Below the pieces are notes generated by a model. It was not told the origin of the DNA. It saw only the letters and a list, made by a program, of their open reading frames with translations, and did not search any database. Below, piece after piece: positions 52,573 through 61,163 of a DNA stretch of 64,000 nt. This stretch comes from Bradyrhizobium oligotrophicum S58 (GTDB lineage: Bacteria > Pseudomonadota > Alphaproteobacteria > Rhizobiales > Xanthobacteraceae), in NCBI RefSeq assembly GCF_000344805.1, contig NC_020453.1, positions 7,544,001-7,608,000 of the forward strand, written 5' to 3'. The position numbers and the translations under genes are program-made. How positions within the stretch are numbered: the stretch's first letter is position 1; each line of letters begins with the position of its first letter.

Positions 52573-53985
52573 TCATGGCAGCGTCGGCACCCTGGCGTGG
52601 AAGTCGGTCGCGCGCTGGAAGGCGGCGCCGATGGTCAGGATGGTGGCCTCATCGAACGAGCGGCCGATCAGCTGCATGCCGACAGGGAGCCCGGTGGCGG
52701 TGAAGCCGGTCGGGATCGCGAGCGACGGCAGGCCGAGATAGTTCACCGGGCGGGTGAAGCGGGTGATGCGCTGGATCACGGCTTCCGCGCCCGGGGCTCC
52801 GCCGACGTCGCTCTCGCCGATCGAGGGCGTCACCAGCGGCGACACTGGCGCGATCACCGCATCGACGCCGGAGGTCGCCGTGACATGCGCGGCCAAGGCA
52901 GCACCACGCCAGCGCAGGGCTTCGAGATAGGACACCCCCGACACCGCCAGCGCGTTCTGCAGCCGCATCAGCACTTGCGGACCGTAGTCCTGCGGCCGCT
53001 CGATCATCCAGCGCTTGTGAAAGGCCGCTGCTTCGACCGCGAGCACCAGCTGGCAGGCCGCAGTGAGCTGGCGCTGATCGGGCAGCTCGACCTGCACGAT
53101 GTCGGCGCCCTCGGTCTTCAAAACCGCGATCGTCGCATCGAGGCAGCGCGCCACTTCAGGATCGAGATCATCCACATAGAACGCCTTGGGCACGCCGATC
53201 CTCAGGCCCTTGATCGAGGCTTGGGTGGCGCCGACATAGTCCGGCACCGGCGCGTGGCTCGCGGTCGGATCCTCCGGATCTGGACCGGCCATCAGCCCGA
53301 GCAGCAGCGCGCAATCCTCCGCGGTCTGCGCCAGCGGGCCGACCGTATCGAGCGATTGCGATAGCGGCATCGCGCCGGCGCGGCTGACGCGGCCCCAGGT
53401 CACCTTCAGGCCGGTGACGCCGCAGAAATTCGCGGGCATGCGGATCGAGCCGCCGGTGTCCGATCCGAGCGCCGCGAACGTCAGGCGCGCGCCGACCGCG
53501 GAGCCCGAGCCCGACGACGAGCCACCGGTGACGTAGCCGAGCTTCCACGGATTATGCACGGCGCCGTAATGCGCGTTGTGGCCAGTCGGACCGTAAGCGA
53601 ACTCCGCCATCTGCAGGGTGCCGAGCCGGATCGCCCCGGCATCCTTCAAACGCTGCAGCGCGGTCGACGTGGTCGTTGCCACGAAGTCGCGCCGGATCAG
53701 CGAACCGCAGGTCGAGACGTGGCCGGCCTCGTAGTACATGTCCTTGTGCGCCAGCGGCACGCCGTGCAGCGGCCCCTTCGGCCCATCCTTGGCGAGATCA
53801 GCGTCGGCCTCGGCGGCCGCCTTCAGCGCCGGCTCGGACTCGATCGCCATGAAAGCGTTCAGCTTCGGCTGCCATTGCGCGATGCGGTGCAGGCAGGAGC
53901 GCGTCACCTCGACGGAGGACAGCTTCTTGTCCGCGATCGCCTTGGCGACGTCGGTCAGGGTCATCAAAGCAGGCTCGGTGGTCAT
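52573..53985 (-). CDS. Amidase signature enzyme, AtzE-like catalytic subunit
   Basis: A 470-residue amidase: catalytic Lys in GVPLAHKDMYYEAGH, cis-Ser in GGSSSGSGSAVGA and nucleophile Ser in LGSDTGGSIRMPANFCGVTG. It overlaps by 4 bp (ATGA) the stop of a small DUF4089 gene upstream. A DUF4089 subunit next to an amidase is the arrangement of AtzG-AtzE, the 1-carboxybiuret hydrolase, so this is probably the catalytic half of a similar complex. Here the pair lies inside a peptide-type ABC transporter operon, which suggests hydrolysis of the imported amide. The true substrate is unknown. Confidence 0.85.
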   Translation of the reverse strand: MTTEPALMTLTDVAKAIADKKLSSVEVTRSCLHRIAQWQPKLNAFMAIESEPALKAAAEADADLAKDGPKGPLHGVPLAHKDMYYEAGHVSTCGSLIRRDFVATTTSTALQRLKDAGAIRLGTLQMAEFAYGPTGHNAHYGAVHNPWKLGYVTGGSSSGSGSAVGARLTFAALGSDTGGSIRMPANFCGVTGLKVTWGRVSRAGAMPLSQSLDTVGPLAQTAEDCALLLGLMAGPDPEDPTASHAPVPDYVGATQASIKGLRIGVPKAFYVDDLDPEVARCLDATIAVLKTEGADIVQVELPDQRQLTAACQLVLAVEAAAFHKRWMIERPQDYGPQVLMRLQNALAVSGVSYLEALRWRGAALAAHVTATSGVDAVIAPVSPLVTPSIGESDVGGAPGAEAVIQRITRFTRPVNYLGLPSLAIPTGFTATGLPVGMQLIGRSFDEATILTIGAAFQRATDFHARVPTLP

Positions 53986-54179
53986 CGGCCCACCTTCAGC
54001 GTCTGCGCCACGACGTAGCTCGCAGGCTCCAGGTCGAAAGGAAGAGTGCCGGCGACGGCGGCGAAATTATCGAAGGCCGGTCCGATCGAGTCTGAAATGC
54101 GCGCCGCGACTTCCTTGTCGACGGGCAGCCCGGAGGCCTCCGCGATGGCGCTGACTTGCTGGGGCGTGGGTCTGGTCAT
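53982..54179 (-). CDS. DUF4089 (AtzG-like) small amidase subunit
   Basis: A 65-residue helical protein, TPQQVSAIAEASGLPVDKEV followed by LPFDLEPASYVV, with the length and P-x-Y/E-P-A pattern of DUF4089/AtzG. AtzG is a small helical partner that wraps AtzE and is needed for its stability and activity. The gene is translationally coupled to the amidase gene (4-bp overlap) and follows the OppF-type ATPase gene by 28 bp. Confidence 0.82.
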   Translation of the reverse strand: MTRPTPQQVSAIAEASGLPVDKEVAARISDSIGPAFDNFAAVAGTLPFDLEPASYVVAQTLKVGR

Positions 54180-54207
54180 TCCGCTTCTCGCTGCTGATGT
54201 CCGCTCA

Positions 54208-55257
54208 TCAGGCGGCCGGTGCCCGGCTATGTCCCGAACCTGATATCGCCATGTGGCAGGCGGCCTGATGACCCATTGTATCCAGCTCCGTCAATCTTGG
54301 CGCGACATTCGCGCATGGCGCCTCCGCAAACGGACAACGGGTGTGAAACCGGCAGCCGGCGGGCGGGTCGATCGGATTCGGCGGATCGCCCGAGATCGGC
54401 GGCACCTCGGTGCGCCTGTCCGGATCGGACGACGGCATCGCTGCCAGCAGCGCGCGCGTATAGGGATGCGCCGGCTTGGCCCAGACCTGTTCGACCGGAC
54501 CGAGCTCGACGACCTCGCCGAGATACATCACCAGCACGCGGTCGGAGATGTAGTTGATGACGTTGAGGTCGTGGCTGATGAACAGATAGGTGAGGCCGAA
54601 CTCGCGCTTGAGATCCATCAGCAGGTTCAGCACCTGGGCCTCGACCGACTTGTCGAGCGCCGACACCGCCTCGTCGAGGATGACCAGACGTGGCGACAGC
54701 GCCAGGGCACGCCCGATGTTGACGCGCTGGCGCTGGCCGCCGGAGATCTCGTGCGGATAGCGGTTGGCGAAGATCTCCGGACGCAGGCCGACCTTGCCGA
54801 GCAGCTCGCGCGCGAGTGCGCGCGCGGCGGTGTCAGCCATGCCGTGCACCTTCGGTCCGAACGCGATCGATTCCTCGATCGTCAGCCGTGGATTGAGCGA
54901 GGCATAGGAGTCCTGGAACACCATCTGCATGCCGCGCCTGAGCTCGCGCAACGACATCTCGTGGCCGACCTGGCGACCGTCGAAGATGATCTCGCCGGCA
55001 TCGCGCTCCATCAGGTGCATGAGCAGCCGCGCCGTCGTCGACTTGCCGCAGCCGGACTCGCCAACGATGCCGACGGTCTCGCCCTTGCCGATGTTGAAGG
55101 AGACATCGTCGACGGCACGCACGGTCTTGCGCGCGCCGAACAGGCCACCGCGCACGGGGAAATGCTTCGTGAGCCCATCGACGCGCAGTAACGGCTGCGC
55201 TTTGCCGCCAAGGTCTTCGATCGGCGCCAGCCCGGTGACGGATGTTGCTTCACTCAT
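54208..55257 (-). CDS. Peptide/solute ABC transporter ATP-binding protein, OppF/DppF type
   Basis: A 349-residue ATPase: Walker A IVGESGCGKSTTAR, signature SGGQRQRVNIGRALAL, Walker B LVILDEAVSALD and the C-terminal oligopeptide_HTH/iron-sulfur-like region GCRFHTRCPFAEAPCANVAP. The pair OppD-OppF forms the heterodimeric motor of Opp/Dpp importers; its partner gene (51476-52460) is frameshifted here. The Walker B glutamate is followed by Ala-Val instead of the common Pro-Thr, which is within normal variation. A family A repeat separates it from the permease genes upstream. Confidence 0.92.
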   Translation of the reverse strand: MSEATSVTGLAPIEDLGGKAQPLLRVDGLTKHFPVRGGLFGARKTVRAVDDVSFNIGKGETVGIVGESGCGKSTTARLLMHLMERDAGEIIFDGRQVGHEMSLRELRRGMQMVFQDSYASLNPRLTIEESIAFGPKVHGMADTAARALARELLGKVGLRPEIFANRYPHEISGGQRQRVNIGRALALSPRLVILDEAVSALDKSVEAQVLNLLMDLKREFGLTYLFISHDLNVINYISDRVLVMYLGEVVELGPVEQVWAKPAHPYTRALLAAMPSSDPDRRTEVPPISGDPPNPIDPPAGCRFHTRCPFAEAPCANVAPRLTELDTMGHQAACHMAISGSGHSRAPAA

Positions 55258-55293
55258 GATGCGGCACTCAAGCAGGCGCGGCGAGTCCCGCTG

Positions 55294-55434
55294 GGCCCCC
55301 TCTCCCCGTTCTTACGGGGAGAGGGTCGGGGTGAGGGGCAGCCACACGGGAAGTGTGTGTGGTGAGACCTGTACCCCCTCACCCGGATCGCATCTGTCGA
55401 TGCGATCCGACCTCTCCCCGCAAGCGGGGAGAGG
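55294..55434 (-). repeat. Triple-hairpin intergenic repeat, family A, copy 4
   Basis: CTCCCCGTTCTTACGGGGAG, then the GGATCGCATCTGTCGATGC unit and CTCCCCGCAAGCGGGGAG. It is inside the ABC operon between the DppC-type permease and OppF-type ATPase genes. Confidence 0.85.
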
Positions 55435-55483
55435 TACACCGCCGATGCCGCGCAGTTGTCCGGTAAAATCAGCATGCCAAACA

Positions 55484-56383
55484 TCAACTCCGGATGTCCA
55501 TCGCGCTGCGCAGGCCGTCGCTCAGCAGATTGAAGCAGATCGACACCGCGAAGATCATCGCGCCGGGCAGTGCCGCCACCCAGGGGTTGACGTAGATTGC
55601 GGTGCGCAGGGTGTTCAGCATCAGCCCCCATTCCGGCTCCGGCGGCTTGGTGCCGAGGCCGAGGAACGACAGGCCGGCGGCGAGGATCATCGACACGGAA
55701 ATAAGCCCCGTCGCGTAGACGAAGATCGGCCCGAGCACGTTGCCGAGCATGTGCGCGCGCATGATCGTGAAAGCATTGGCGCCGGAGGCGCGCGCGGCCT
55801 CGACGAAATCGCGGTTGCGCACGCCTGTGGTGACGCTCTCGGCGACGCGGGTGATCTGCGGCACGAACACGATGGTGAGCGAGACGATGGAGTTGGTGAT
55901 CCCGGCGCCGAGCGCGCCTGAGATCGCGATCGCCAGCAGCACCGAGGGGAACGCGTAGAACACGTCGATCGTGCGCATGATCGCGGTGTTGACCCAGCCG
56001 CCGACATAGCCGGCGACGAGGCCGAGCAGGGTGCCGATGCCGAAGGCGAGAATGACCGGCGAGATGCCGATCAGCAGCGACAGCCTTCCGCCATGGATCA
56101 GCCGCGCCAGCATGTCGCGTCCGAGCTCGTCGGTGCCGAGCGGATAGTTCGGCGTCCCGATGTGGCGCAGCCGGCGGATCATCGAGCCCTGATAGGGATC
56201 GGCGAGATGCAGATAGGGCGCGAGCAGGGCTGACAGCAGGATCAGCAGCAGGATCGCGACGCAGACCATGCTGACCTTGTCCCTGACGATGCGGCGGCCG
56301 ACGGTGGCCCAATAGCCGCGCGCGTTGGCCGCGGGAGCGGCCTGCAGCGAGGAGTCGTTGATCGCGCTCGAACCGACGCTCAT
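55484..56383 (-). CDS. Peptide ABC transporter permease, DppC/OppC type
   Basis: A 299-residue permease with six membrane segments. The N-terminal cytoplasmic tail leads to VSMVCVAILLLILLSALLAP. A periplasmic loop with YPLGTDELGRDMLARLIHGG is the OppC/DppC hallmark, and the EAA loop is EAARASGANAFTIMRAHMLG. The C-terminus ends with FNLLSDGLRSAMDIRS. It pairs with the DppB-type permease gene 2 bp upstream in the operon. Confidence 0.92.
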   Translation of the reverse strand: MSVGSSAINDSSLQAAPAANARGYWATVGRRIVRDKVSMVCVAILLLILLSALLAPYLHLADPYQGSMIRRLRHIGTPNYPLGTDELGRDMLARLIHGGRLSLLIGISPVILAFGIGTLLGLVAGYVGGWVNTAIMRTIDVFYAFPSVLLAIAISGALGAGITNSIVSLTIVFVPQITRVAESVTTGVRNRDFVEAARASGANAFTIMRAHMLGNVLGPIFVYATGLISVSMILAAGLSFLGLGTKPPEPEWGLMLNTLRTAIYVNPWVAALPGAMIFAVSICFNLLSDGLRSAMDIRS

Positions 56384-56385
56384 CC

Positions 56386-57339
56386 CTAGCCCCGCTTGAT
56401 ACGCGGATCGATCGCGGCCTGCGCGATGTCGACCATGAGGTTGAGGATGACGAAGAACATCGCCAGCACCAGGATCGTGCCCTGCAGCAGCGGCAGGTCG
56501 CGCTGGAAGATCGCCGAATTCAGCAGCAGGCCCGAGCCGGGCCAGGAGAACACCGTCTCGATCAGAATCGAGCCGCCGAGCATGTAGCCGAGCTGCAGCC
56601 CCATGATCGCGAGCGCGGTCGGTGCGGCGTTCTTCAGTACGTGGCGGAACACCTGGGTCTCACGCAGGCCCTTGGCGCGCAGCGCCTCGACGAAATCCTG
56701 GCTGAGGATGTCCCCCGTCAGAGCCCGCACGGTGCGGGTGATGATGCCCATCGGAATCACCGAGGTGGTGATCGCGGGCAGCACCAGGAAGCGGAGATGG
56801 GGCCAGTCCCACGACCACGCGCCGGACCCGGACGGACCGGCGCCGACGGCCGGCAGCCAGTTCAGCTCGACCGAGAAGATGATGACGAGGACCATGCCGA
56901 GCCAGTAATGCGGCAGCGACACGCCGGCGATCGCGATCGACGTCGCGACCTTGTCGATCCAGGTGTCGCGGAAATAGCCGGCGACGAGGCCGAAGAACAG
57001 GCCGAGCGAGAAGCCGATGATGGCGGCGGCGATCGCGAGTGTGACGGTGTTGGACACCGCGCGCAGCACCTCGGCCAGCACGGGACGGCCGGTCGCGATC
57101 GAGTTGCCGAGATCGCCATTGACCGCGCGCCACAGCCACAGCCCGAACTGCACCGGCAGCGGCTTGTCGAAGCCGTAGGCGACGCGCAGCTGCTGCGCCA
57201 GCTCTTGCGAGGCGTCGGCTGGCAGCACCGCGACGAGCGGGTCGCCGGGCGTGATGTGAACGAGCATGAAGCAGACCAGCGCGACCCCGATGATGATGGG
57301 GATCGCATAGACCATCCGCCTGGCAGCGTAAGAGAGCAC
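56386..57339 (-). CDS. Peptide ABC transporter permease, DppB/OppB type
   Basis: A 317-residue permease with six helices. The N-terminus MVYAIPIIIGVALVCFMLVH followed by ITPGDPLVAVL is typical of DppB. The EAA motif is VEALRAKGLRETQVFRHVLK, and GGSILIETVFSWPGSGLLLN with DLPLLQGTILVLAMFFVILN closes the domain. It is the first permease of the operon, 206 bp downstream of the binding-protein gene; that gap holds a G/C-rich inverted repeat. Confidence 0.92.
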   Translation of the reverse strand: MLSYAARRMVYAIPIIIGVALVCFMLVHITPGDPLVAVLPADASQELAQQLRVAYGFDKPLPVQFGLWLWRAVNGDLGNSIATGRPVLAEVLRAVSNTVTLAIAAAIIGFSLGLFFGLVAGYFRDTWIDKVATSIAIAGVSLPHYWLGMVLVIIFSVELNWLPAVGAGPSGSGAWSWDWPHLRFLVLPAITTSVIPMGIITRTVRALTGDILSQDFVEALRAKGLRETQVFRHVLKNAAPTALAIMGLQLGYMLGGSILIETVFSWPGSGLLLNSAIFQRDLPLLQGTILVLAMFFVILNLMVDIAQAAIDPRIKRG

Positions 57340-57399
57340 GGGTCACCTTCAATTGACTCTCACGATAGCCAGAGAGTCGCGACATGAGAGCGGCACAAA

Positions 57400-57512
57400 G
57401 AAACTCCCCTCCCCCCTTGCGGGGAGGGGTCGGGGGTTGGGGTCCCCACGAAGACTGCCGCCGGAGTACCCCCCACCCCGACCCTCCCCCGCAAGGGGGG
57501 AGGGAGCATAGC
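57400..57512. repeat. Inverted repeat related to family A
   Basis: CTCCCCTCCCCCCTTGCGGG and GAGGGGTCGGGGGTTGGGG on one side and the inverted CCCCCCACCCCGACCCTCCC and CCGCAAGGGGGGAGGGAG on the other, with a central spacer. It would form a long stable stem in the mRNA between the binding-protein and permease genes and could favour higher expression of the binding protein. Confidence 0.7.
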
Positions 57513-57545
57513 GGAGCAAGCGGCGGGTTAACGATCCGCCTCCAA

Positions 57546-59225
57546 CTACTCCACCGAGATCGGCGAAAAGTCGATGAACCAGCTCTTCGGCTGCACCACG
57601 CCCTTGACCTTCGGGCTCATCGCGCGCGGGCCGACGTCGTGGGCGACGTAGAGGAACGCCGCGTCGTCGACTGAGGCGGCGTGCAGCTCGGCGAGCGCCT
57701 TGTCGCGCTCGGCGGGATCGAAGGTCTGGCGCGCCTTCTTCACCAGCTCGTCGAATTTGGGGTTGTTGATGAAGCCCCAATTGTTGGAGACGGGAGGCGC
57801 CATCGACGACTGCAGGAAGCGCACCAGCGCGAAGAACGGGTCCATCGCCGCATAGGTGACGTTGGTGGCGTTGGCGCCGTTGGCGGAGGCATCCTTGGCG
57901 CCGCGGCGCCAGTTGGTGAACAGCGTGTTCCACTCGATGACGTCGAGCTTGACGTCGAAATAGCATTCGGCCAGCGCCTGCTGCAGATACTCGTTCATCG
58001 GCAGCGGCTGCATCTGGCCGGAGCCCGACGCCGAAGTCTGGATCTTCACTTCAAGCTTCTTGTTCGGCCCGAAGCCGGCTTCCTGCATCAGCTTCTGCGC
58101 CGCCGCCTTGTCGTACTTGATCTCGAAGGTGACGTTGCCCCGCCAGGGATGGCCCTTCTCGAAGGTGCCGGTCGCCGGCACCATCAGGCCGGCGAGCAGA
58201 CCATCGCGCAGGCCGTCGCGATCGACACAGAGATTGGCGGCCTTGCGGACGCGGATGTCGTTCCACGGCGAGCCCTCGACGCGCGAGAACTGCCAGGGCC
58301 AGACATGCGGCTGCTCATTGGCGTAGAGCTTGAAGCCGCGCTGCTTGATCTCGGGCAACGCGTCCGGCGCCGGCGCCTCGACCCAATCCACCTGACCGGA
58401 CAGCAGCGCCGCGGTGCGCGCGTTGGCTTCCGGCATCGGCAGCAGGATCATCTTGTCGGACTTCGGAACCCGCGCCTTGTCCCAATAGGCCTCGTTCTTC
58501 GCAAGCTCGAGCCGCTCGCGCGGCGTGAACTTGCTCATCTTCCACGGGCCGGTGCCCGAGGCGTCCTTGGCGAACGCGGCCCAGGCGGCTTGCGACTTCG
58601 CCTTGTCGTCGGCGCCGGTCGCGGCCTCATACAGCTTCTGCCACTTGGTCGGACTCGCCATGAACAGATTGGTGAGATTGATCGGCAGGAAGCTGTCCGG
58701 CTCCTTGGTCGTCAGCTCGACGGTCATGTCGTCGATCTTGCGCGCCGAGGCGAGCGTCGGCATGCGCGACGCGGTAACGCCGACCTGGCTCGGATCGAAC
58801 TGCGGCGCGTCCTGCTTCAGCACCTTCTCGACGTTCCACACCACGGCATCGGCATTGAACGGCGCGCCGTCATGGAAGGTGACGCCGGGACGCAGCTTGA
58901 ACGTCCATTTGGTCTTGTCGGCCTCGTCGACCTTCCACTCGGTGGCAAGGCCGGGAATGACCACGCTCGGCTTGTCCGCCGACGACAGGTCCCACATCGT
59001 CAGCGAGTCATACATCGTCACGCCGGTAAAACGGTTGCCCTCGAAACCCTGGTCGGGCTGGCCGAGCGTGCGCGGAATGTCGGCGGCCGTCATGCCGATG
59101 CGCAGCACGGTCTCGGCGCCGGCCGCAGCCGGCAGCAGGACGAGCGAAGCCGTCGTCATCATCGCGGCCGCAACGGCCGCACGGTTGGTCCTCGAGGTCG
59201 CAATACGCGAAAGCACGATCAACAT
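57546..59225 (-). CDS. ABC transporter substrate-binding protein, peptide/opine/nickel type (paralogue 1)
   Basis: A 559-residue periplasmic binding protein with a long Ala-rich signal peptide ending AAGA before ETVLRIGM. Family landmarks (SBP_bac_5) are LATEWKVDEADKTKWTFKLR, GVTFHDGAPFNADAVVWNVE and SGTGPWKMSKFTPRERLELA. It is first in the operon with DppB, DppC, OppF, the AtzG/AtzE-like pair and OppD. It is clearly related to the divergent gene at 59412 (AETVLRIGMTAADIP versus AETVLRYGISMADIP). The ligand is unknown; the amidase pair suggests an amide or ureide-like solute. Confidence 0.9.
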   Translation of the reverse strand: MLIVLSRIATSRTNRAAVAAAMMTTASLVLLPAAAGAETVLRIGMTAADIPRTLGQPDQGFEGNRFTGVTMYDSLTMWDLSSADKPSVVIPGLATEWKVDEADKTKWTFKLRPGVTFHDGAPFNADAVVWNVEKVLKQDAPQFDPSQVGVTASRMPTLASARKIDDMTVELTTKEPDSFLPINLTNLFMASPTKWQKLYEAATGADDKAKSQAAWAAFAKDASGTGPWKMSKFTPRERLELAKNEAYWDKARVPKSDKMILLPMPEANARTAALLSGQVDWVEAPAPDALPEIKQRGFKLYANEQPHVWPWQFSRVEGSPWNDIRVRKAANLCVDRDGLRDGLLAGLMVPATGTFEKGHPWRGNVTFEIKYDKAAAQKLMQEAGFGPNKKLEVKIQTSASGSGQMQPLPMNEYLQQALAECYFDVKLDVIEWNTLFTNWRRGAKDASANGANATNVTYAAMDPFFALVRFLQSSMAPPVSNNWGFINNPKFDELVKKARQTFDPAERDKALAELHAASVDDAAFLYVAHDVGPRAMSPKVKGVVQPKSWFIDFSPISVE

Positions 59226-59411
59226 CTCCGATCAAGCTGGCTAAATTCTGTGCATCGTTATGCAACGGCTATGCCAGCAGAGCCCGCAAACACGGTCCTG
59301 CGACGCGAGGTCACAATTGTTTGTGCTCAAATGATCCCGCCGGAAGGCTTGGCACCCGGATTGCAGGTTTCGCGGATCGAATTCATCCGATTGCCACGGA
59401 GTGTTACTCGC

Positions 59412-61007
59412 ATGCGTATTCTCAACTCACTGTTCGCCACGGCGCTCGCGCTCGGCCTTTCAGCGGCCGCTGCGCGGGCCGAGACCGTTCTGCGCTACGG
59501 CATCTCGATGGCCGACATTCCGCTGACCACCGGACAGCCCGATCGCGGCGCCGGAGCCTATCAGTTCACAGGCTACACGCTCTATGATCCGCTGGTCGCG
59601 TGGGACATGAGCACGGCCGACAAGCCCGGCAAGCTGATCCCCGGCCTCGCCACCGAGTGGAAGGTCGACGCCGCCGACAAGACCAAATGGCGGTTCACGT
59701 TGCGTAAGGGCGTCAAGTTCCACGATGGCAGCGACTTCAATGCCGATGCGGTGATCTGGAATCTGGACAAGGTGCTCAACGATAAGGCACCGCAGTTCGA
59801 CAAACGGCAAAGCGCGCAGGTCAAGACGCGGCTCCCGTCAGTGGCGAGCTACGCCAAGATCGACGACTCCACGGTCGAGATCACGACCAAGACGGTCGAT
59901 TCCTTCTTTCCCTATCAGATGCTGTGGTTCCTGATTTCGAGCCCGGCGCAGTATGAGAAGCTCGGCAAGGACTGGGATAAGTTCGCCAGCCAGCCCTCCG
60001 GTACCGGACCTTTCAAGCTGACCAAGCTGGTGCCGCGCGAGCTCGCCGAGCTCACGAAGAATTCCGAATATTGGAACAAGGACCGGCTGCCGAAGACGGA
60101 CAAGCTCGTGCTGGTGCCGATGCCGGAAGCGCTGACCCGCACCAATGCGCTGCTCGCCGGCCAGGTCGATCTGATCGAGACGCCGGCGCCGGACGCCGTG
60201 CCGCAGCTCAAGGCCGCCGGCATGAAGCTGGTCGACAACGTCACGCCGCACGTCTGGAACTATCACTTGAGCGTGCTTCCAGGTTCGCCCTGGACCGACA
60301 TCCGCCTGCGCAAGGCGCTCAACCTCGCGATCAATCGCGACGAAGTGGTCGGGCTAATGAACGGCTTGGCCAAGCCGGCCAAGGGCCAGGTCGACCCGTC
60401 GAGCCCGTGGTTCGGCAAGCCGACCTTCGAGCTGAAATATGATCTCGCCGCCGCCAAGAAGCTGGTCGAGGAAGCCGGCTACTCGCCGAGCAAGCCGCTG
60501 AAGACCACCTTCATCATCGCGCAAGGCGGCACCGGCCAGATGCTATCGCTGCCGATGAACGAATTCCTGCAGCAGAGCTTCAAGGAAATCGGGATCGACA
60601 TCGATTTCAAGGTGGTGGAGCTGGAAACGCTGTACACGCATTGGCGCAAGGGCGCCGCCGACGAGATGAACGCCGGCATCACCGCCAACAACATCGCCTA
60701 CGTCACCTCCGATCCGCTCTACGCCATCGTCCGCTTCTTCGCCTCCGACCAGATCGCGCCCGTTGGCGTCAACTGGGGCGGTTACAAGAACCCGAAGGTC
60801 GACGCGCTGATCGCCGAGGCCAAGCAGACCTTCGATCCGGCGAAGCAGGACGAACTGATCGCGCAGGCGCATGCCGCCGTCGTCGACGATGCCGTGCTGG
60901 TGTGGGTGGTGCACGACACCAACCCGCATGCGCTGTCGCCGAAGGTGAAGAAGTTCGTGCAGGCCCAGCACTGGTTCCAGGACCTGACGACGATCGGGGC
61001 GGAGTGA
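59412..61007 (+). CDS. ABC transporter substrate-binding protein (paralogue 2)
   Basis: A 531-residue binding protein with a signal peptide (MRILNSLFATALALGLSAAA, cleaved before ETVLRYG). Same family and order of motifs as its divergent neighbour: LATEWKVDAADKTKWRFTLR, GVKFHDGSDFNADAVIWNLD and SGTGPFKLTKLVPRELAELT. The start at 59412 opens the signal peptide; the longer upstream frame is antisense to paralogue 1. It has no permease genes of its own, so it may feed the same transporter with a different ligand (inference). The 186-bp divergent gap holds both promoters. Confidence 0.9.
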   Translation: MRILNSLFATALALGLSAAAARAETVLRYGISMADIPLTTGQPDRGAGAYQFTGYTLYDPLVAWDMSTADKPGKLIPGLATEWKVDAADKTKWRFTLRKGVKFHDGSDFNADAVIWNLDKVLNDKAPQFDKRQSAQVKTRLPSVASYAKIDDSTVEITTKTVDSFFPYQMLWFLISSPAQYEKLGKDWDKFASQPSGTGPFKLTKLVPRELAELTKNSEYWNKDRLPKTDKLVLVPMPEALTRTNALLAGQVDLIETPAPDAVPQLKAAGMKLVDNVTPHVWNYHLSVLPGSPWTDIRLRKALNLAINRDEVVGLMNGLAKPAKGQVDPSSPWFGKPTFELKYDLAAAKKLVEEAGYSPSKPLKTTFIIAQGGTGQMLSLPMNEFLQQSFKEIGIDIDFKVVELETLYTHWRKGAADEMNAGITANNIAYVTSDPLYAIVRFFASDQIAPVGVNWGGYKNPKVDALIAEAKQTFDPAKQDELIAQAHAAVVDDAVLVWVVHDTNPHALSPKVKKFVQAQHWFQDLTTIGAE

Positions 61008-61044
61008 GGAATAACGCGCTCCGCGCCGATTCACCGGTAACTAA

Positions 61045-61104
61045 CGGCGTCATCACCCGCGAAGGCGGGTGATGCATACCCCGCCTTCGCGGGGTATGAC
61101 GACG
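61045..61104. repeat. Paired hairpins of a short intergenic repeat
   Basis: GTCATCACCCGCGAAGGCGG followed by GTGATGCATACCCCGCCTTC and GCGGGGTATGACGAC give two adjacent stems. It lies between convergent genes and may stop transcription from both sides, although a T-run is absent. Confidence 0.55.
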
Positions 61105-61163
61105 GTGCGCGTTTCGCAGCATTGACGTTCCAAGCCGCACTCCGCCAATCGACGGCGGATGTC

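Noticed and set aside
57681..59411. Upstream extension of the second binding protein to 1108 residues
   Set aside because: The extension is antisense to the first binding protein gene. A signal peptide begins at 59412.
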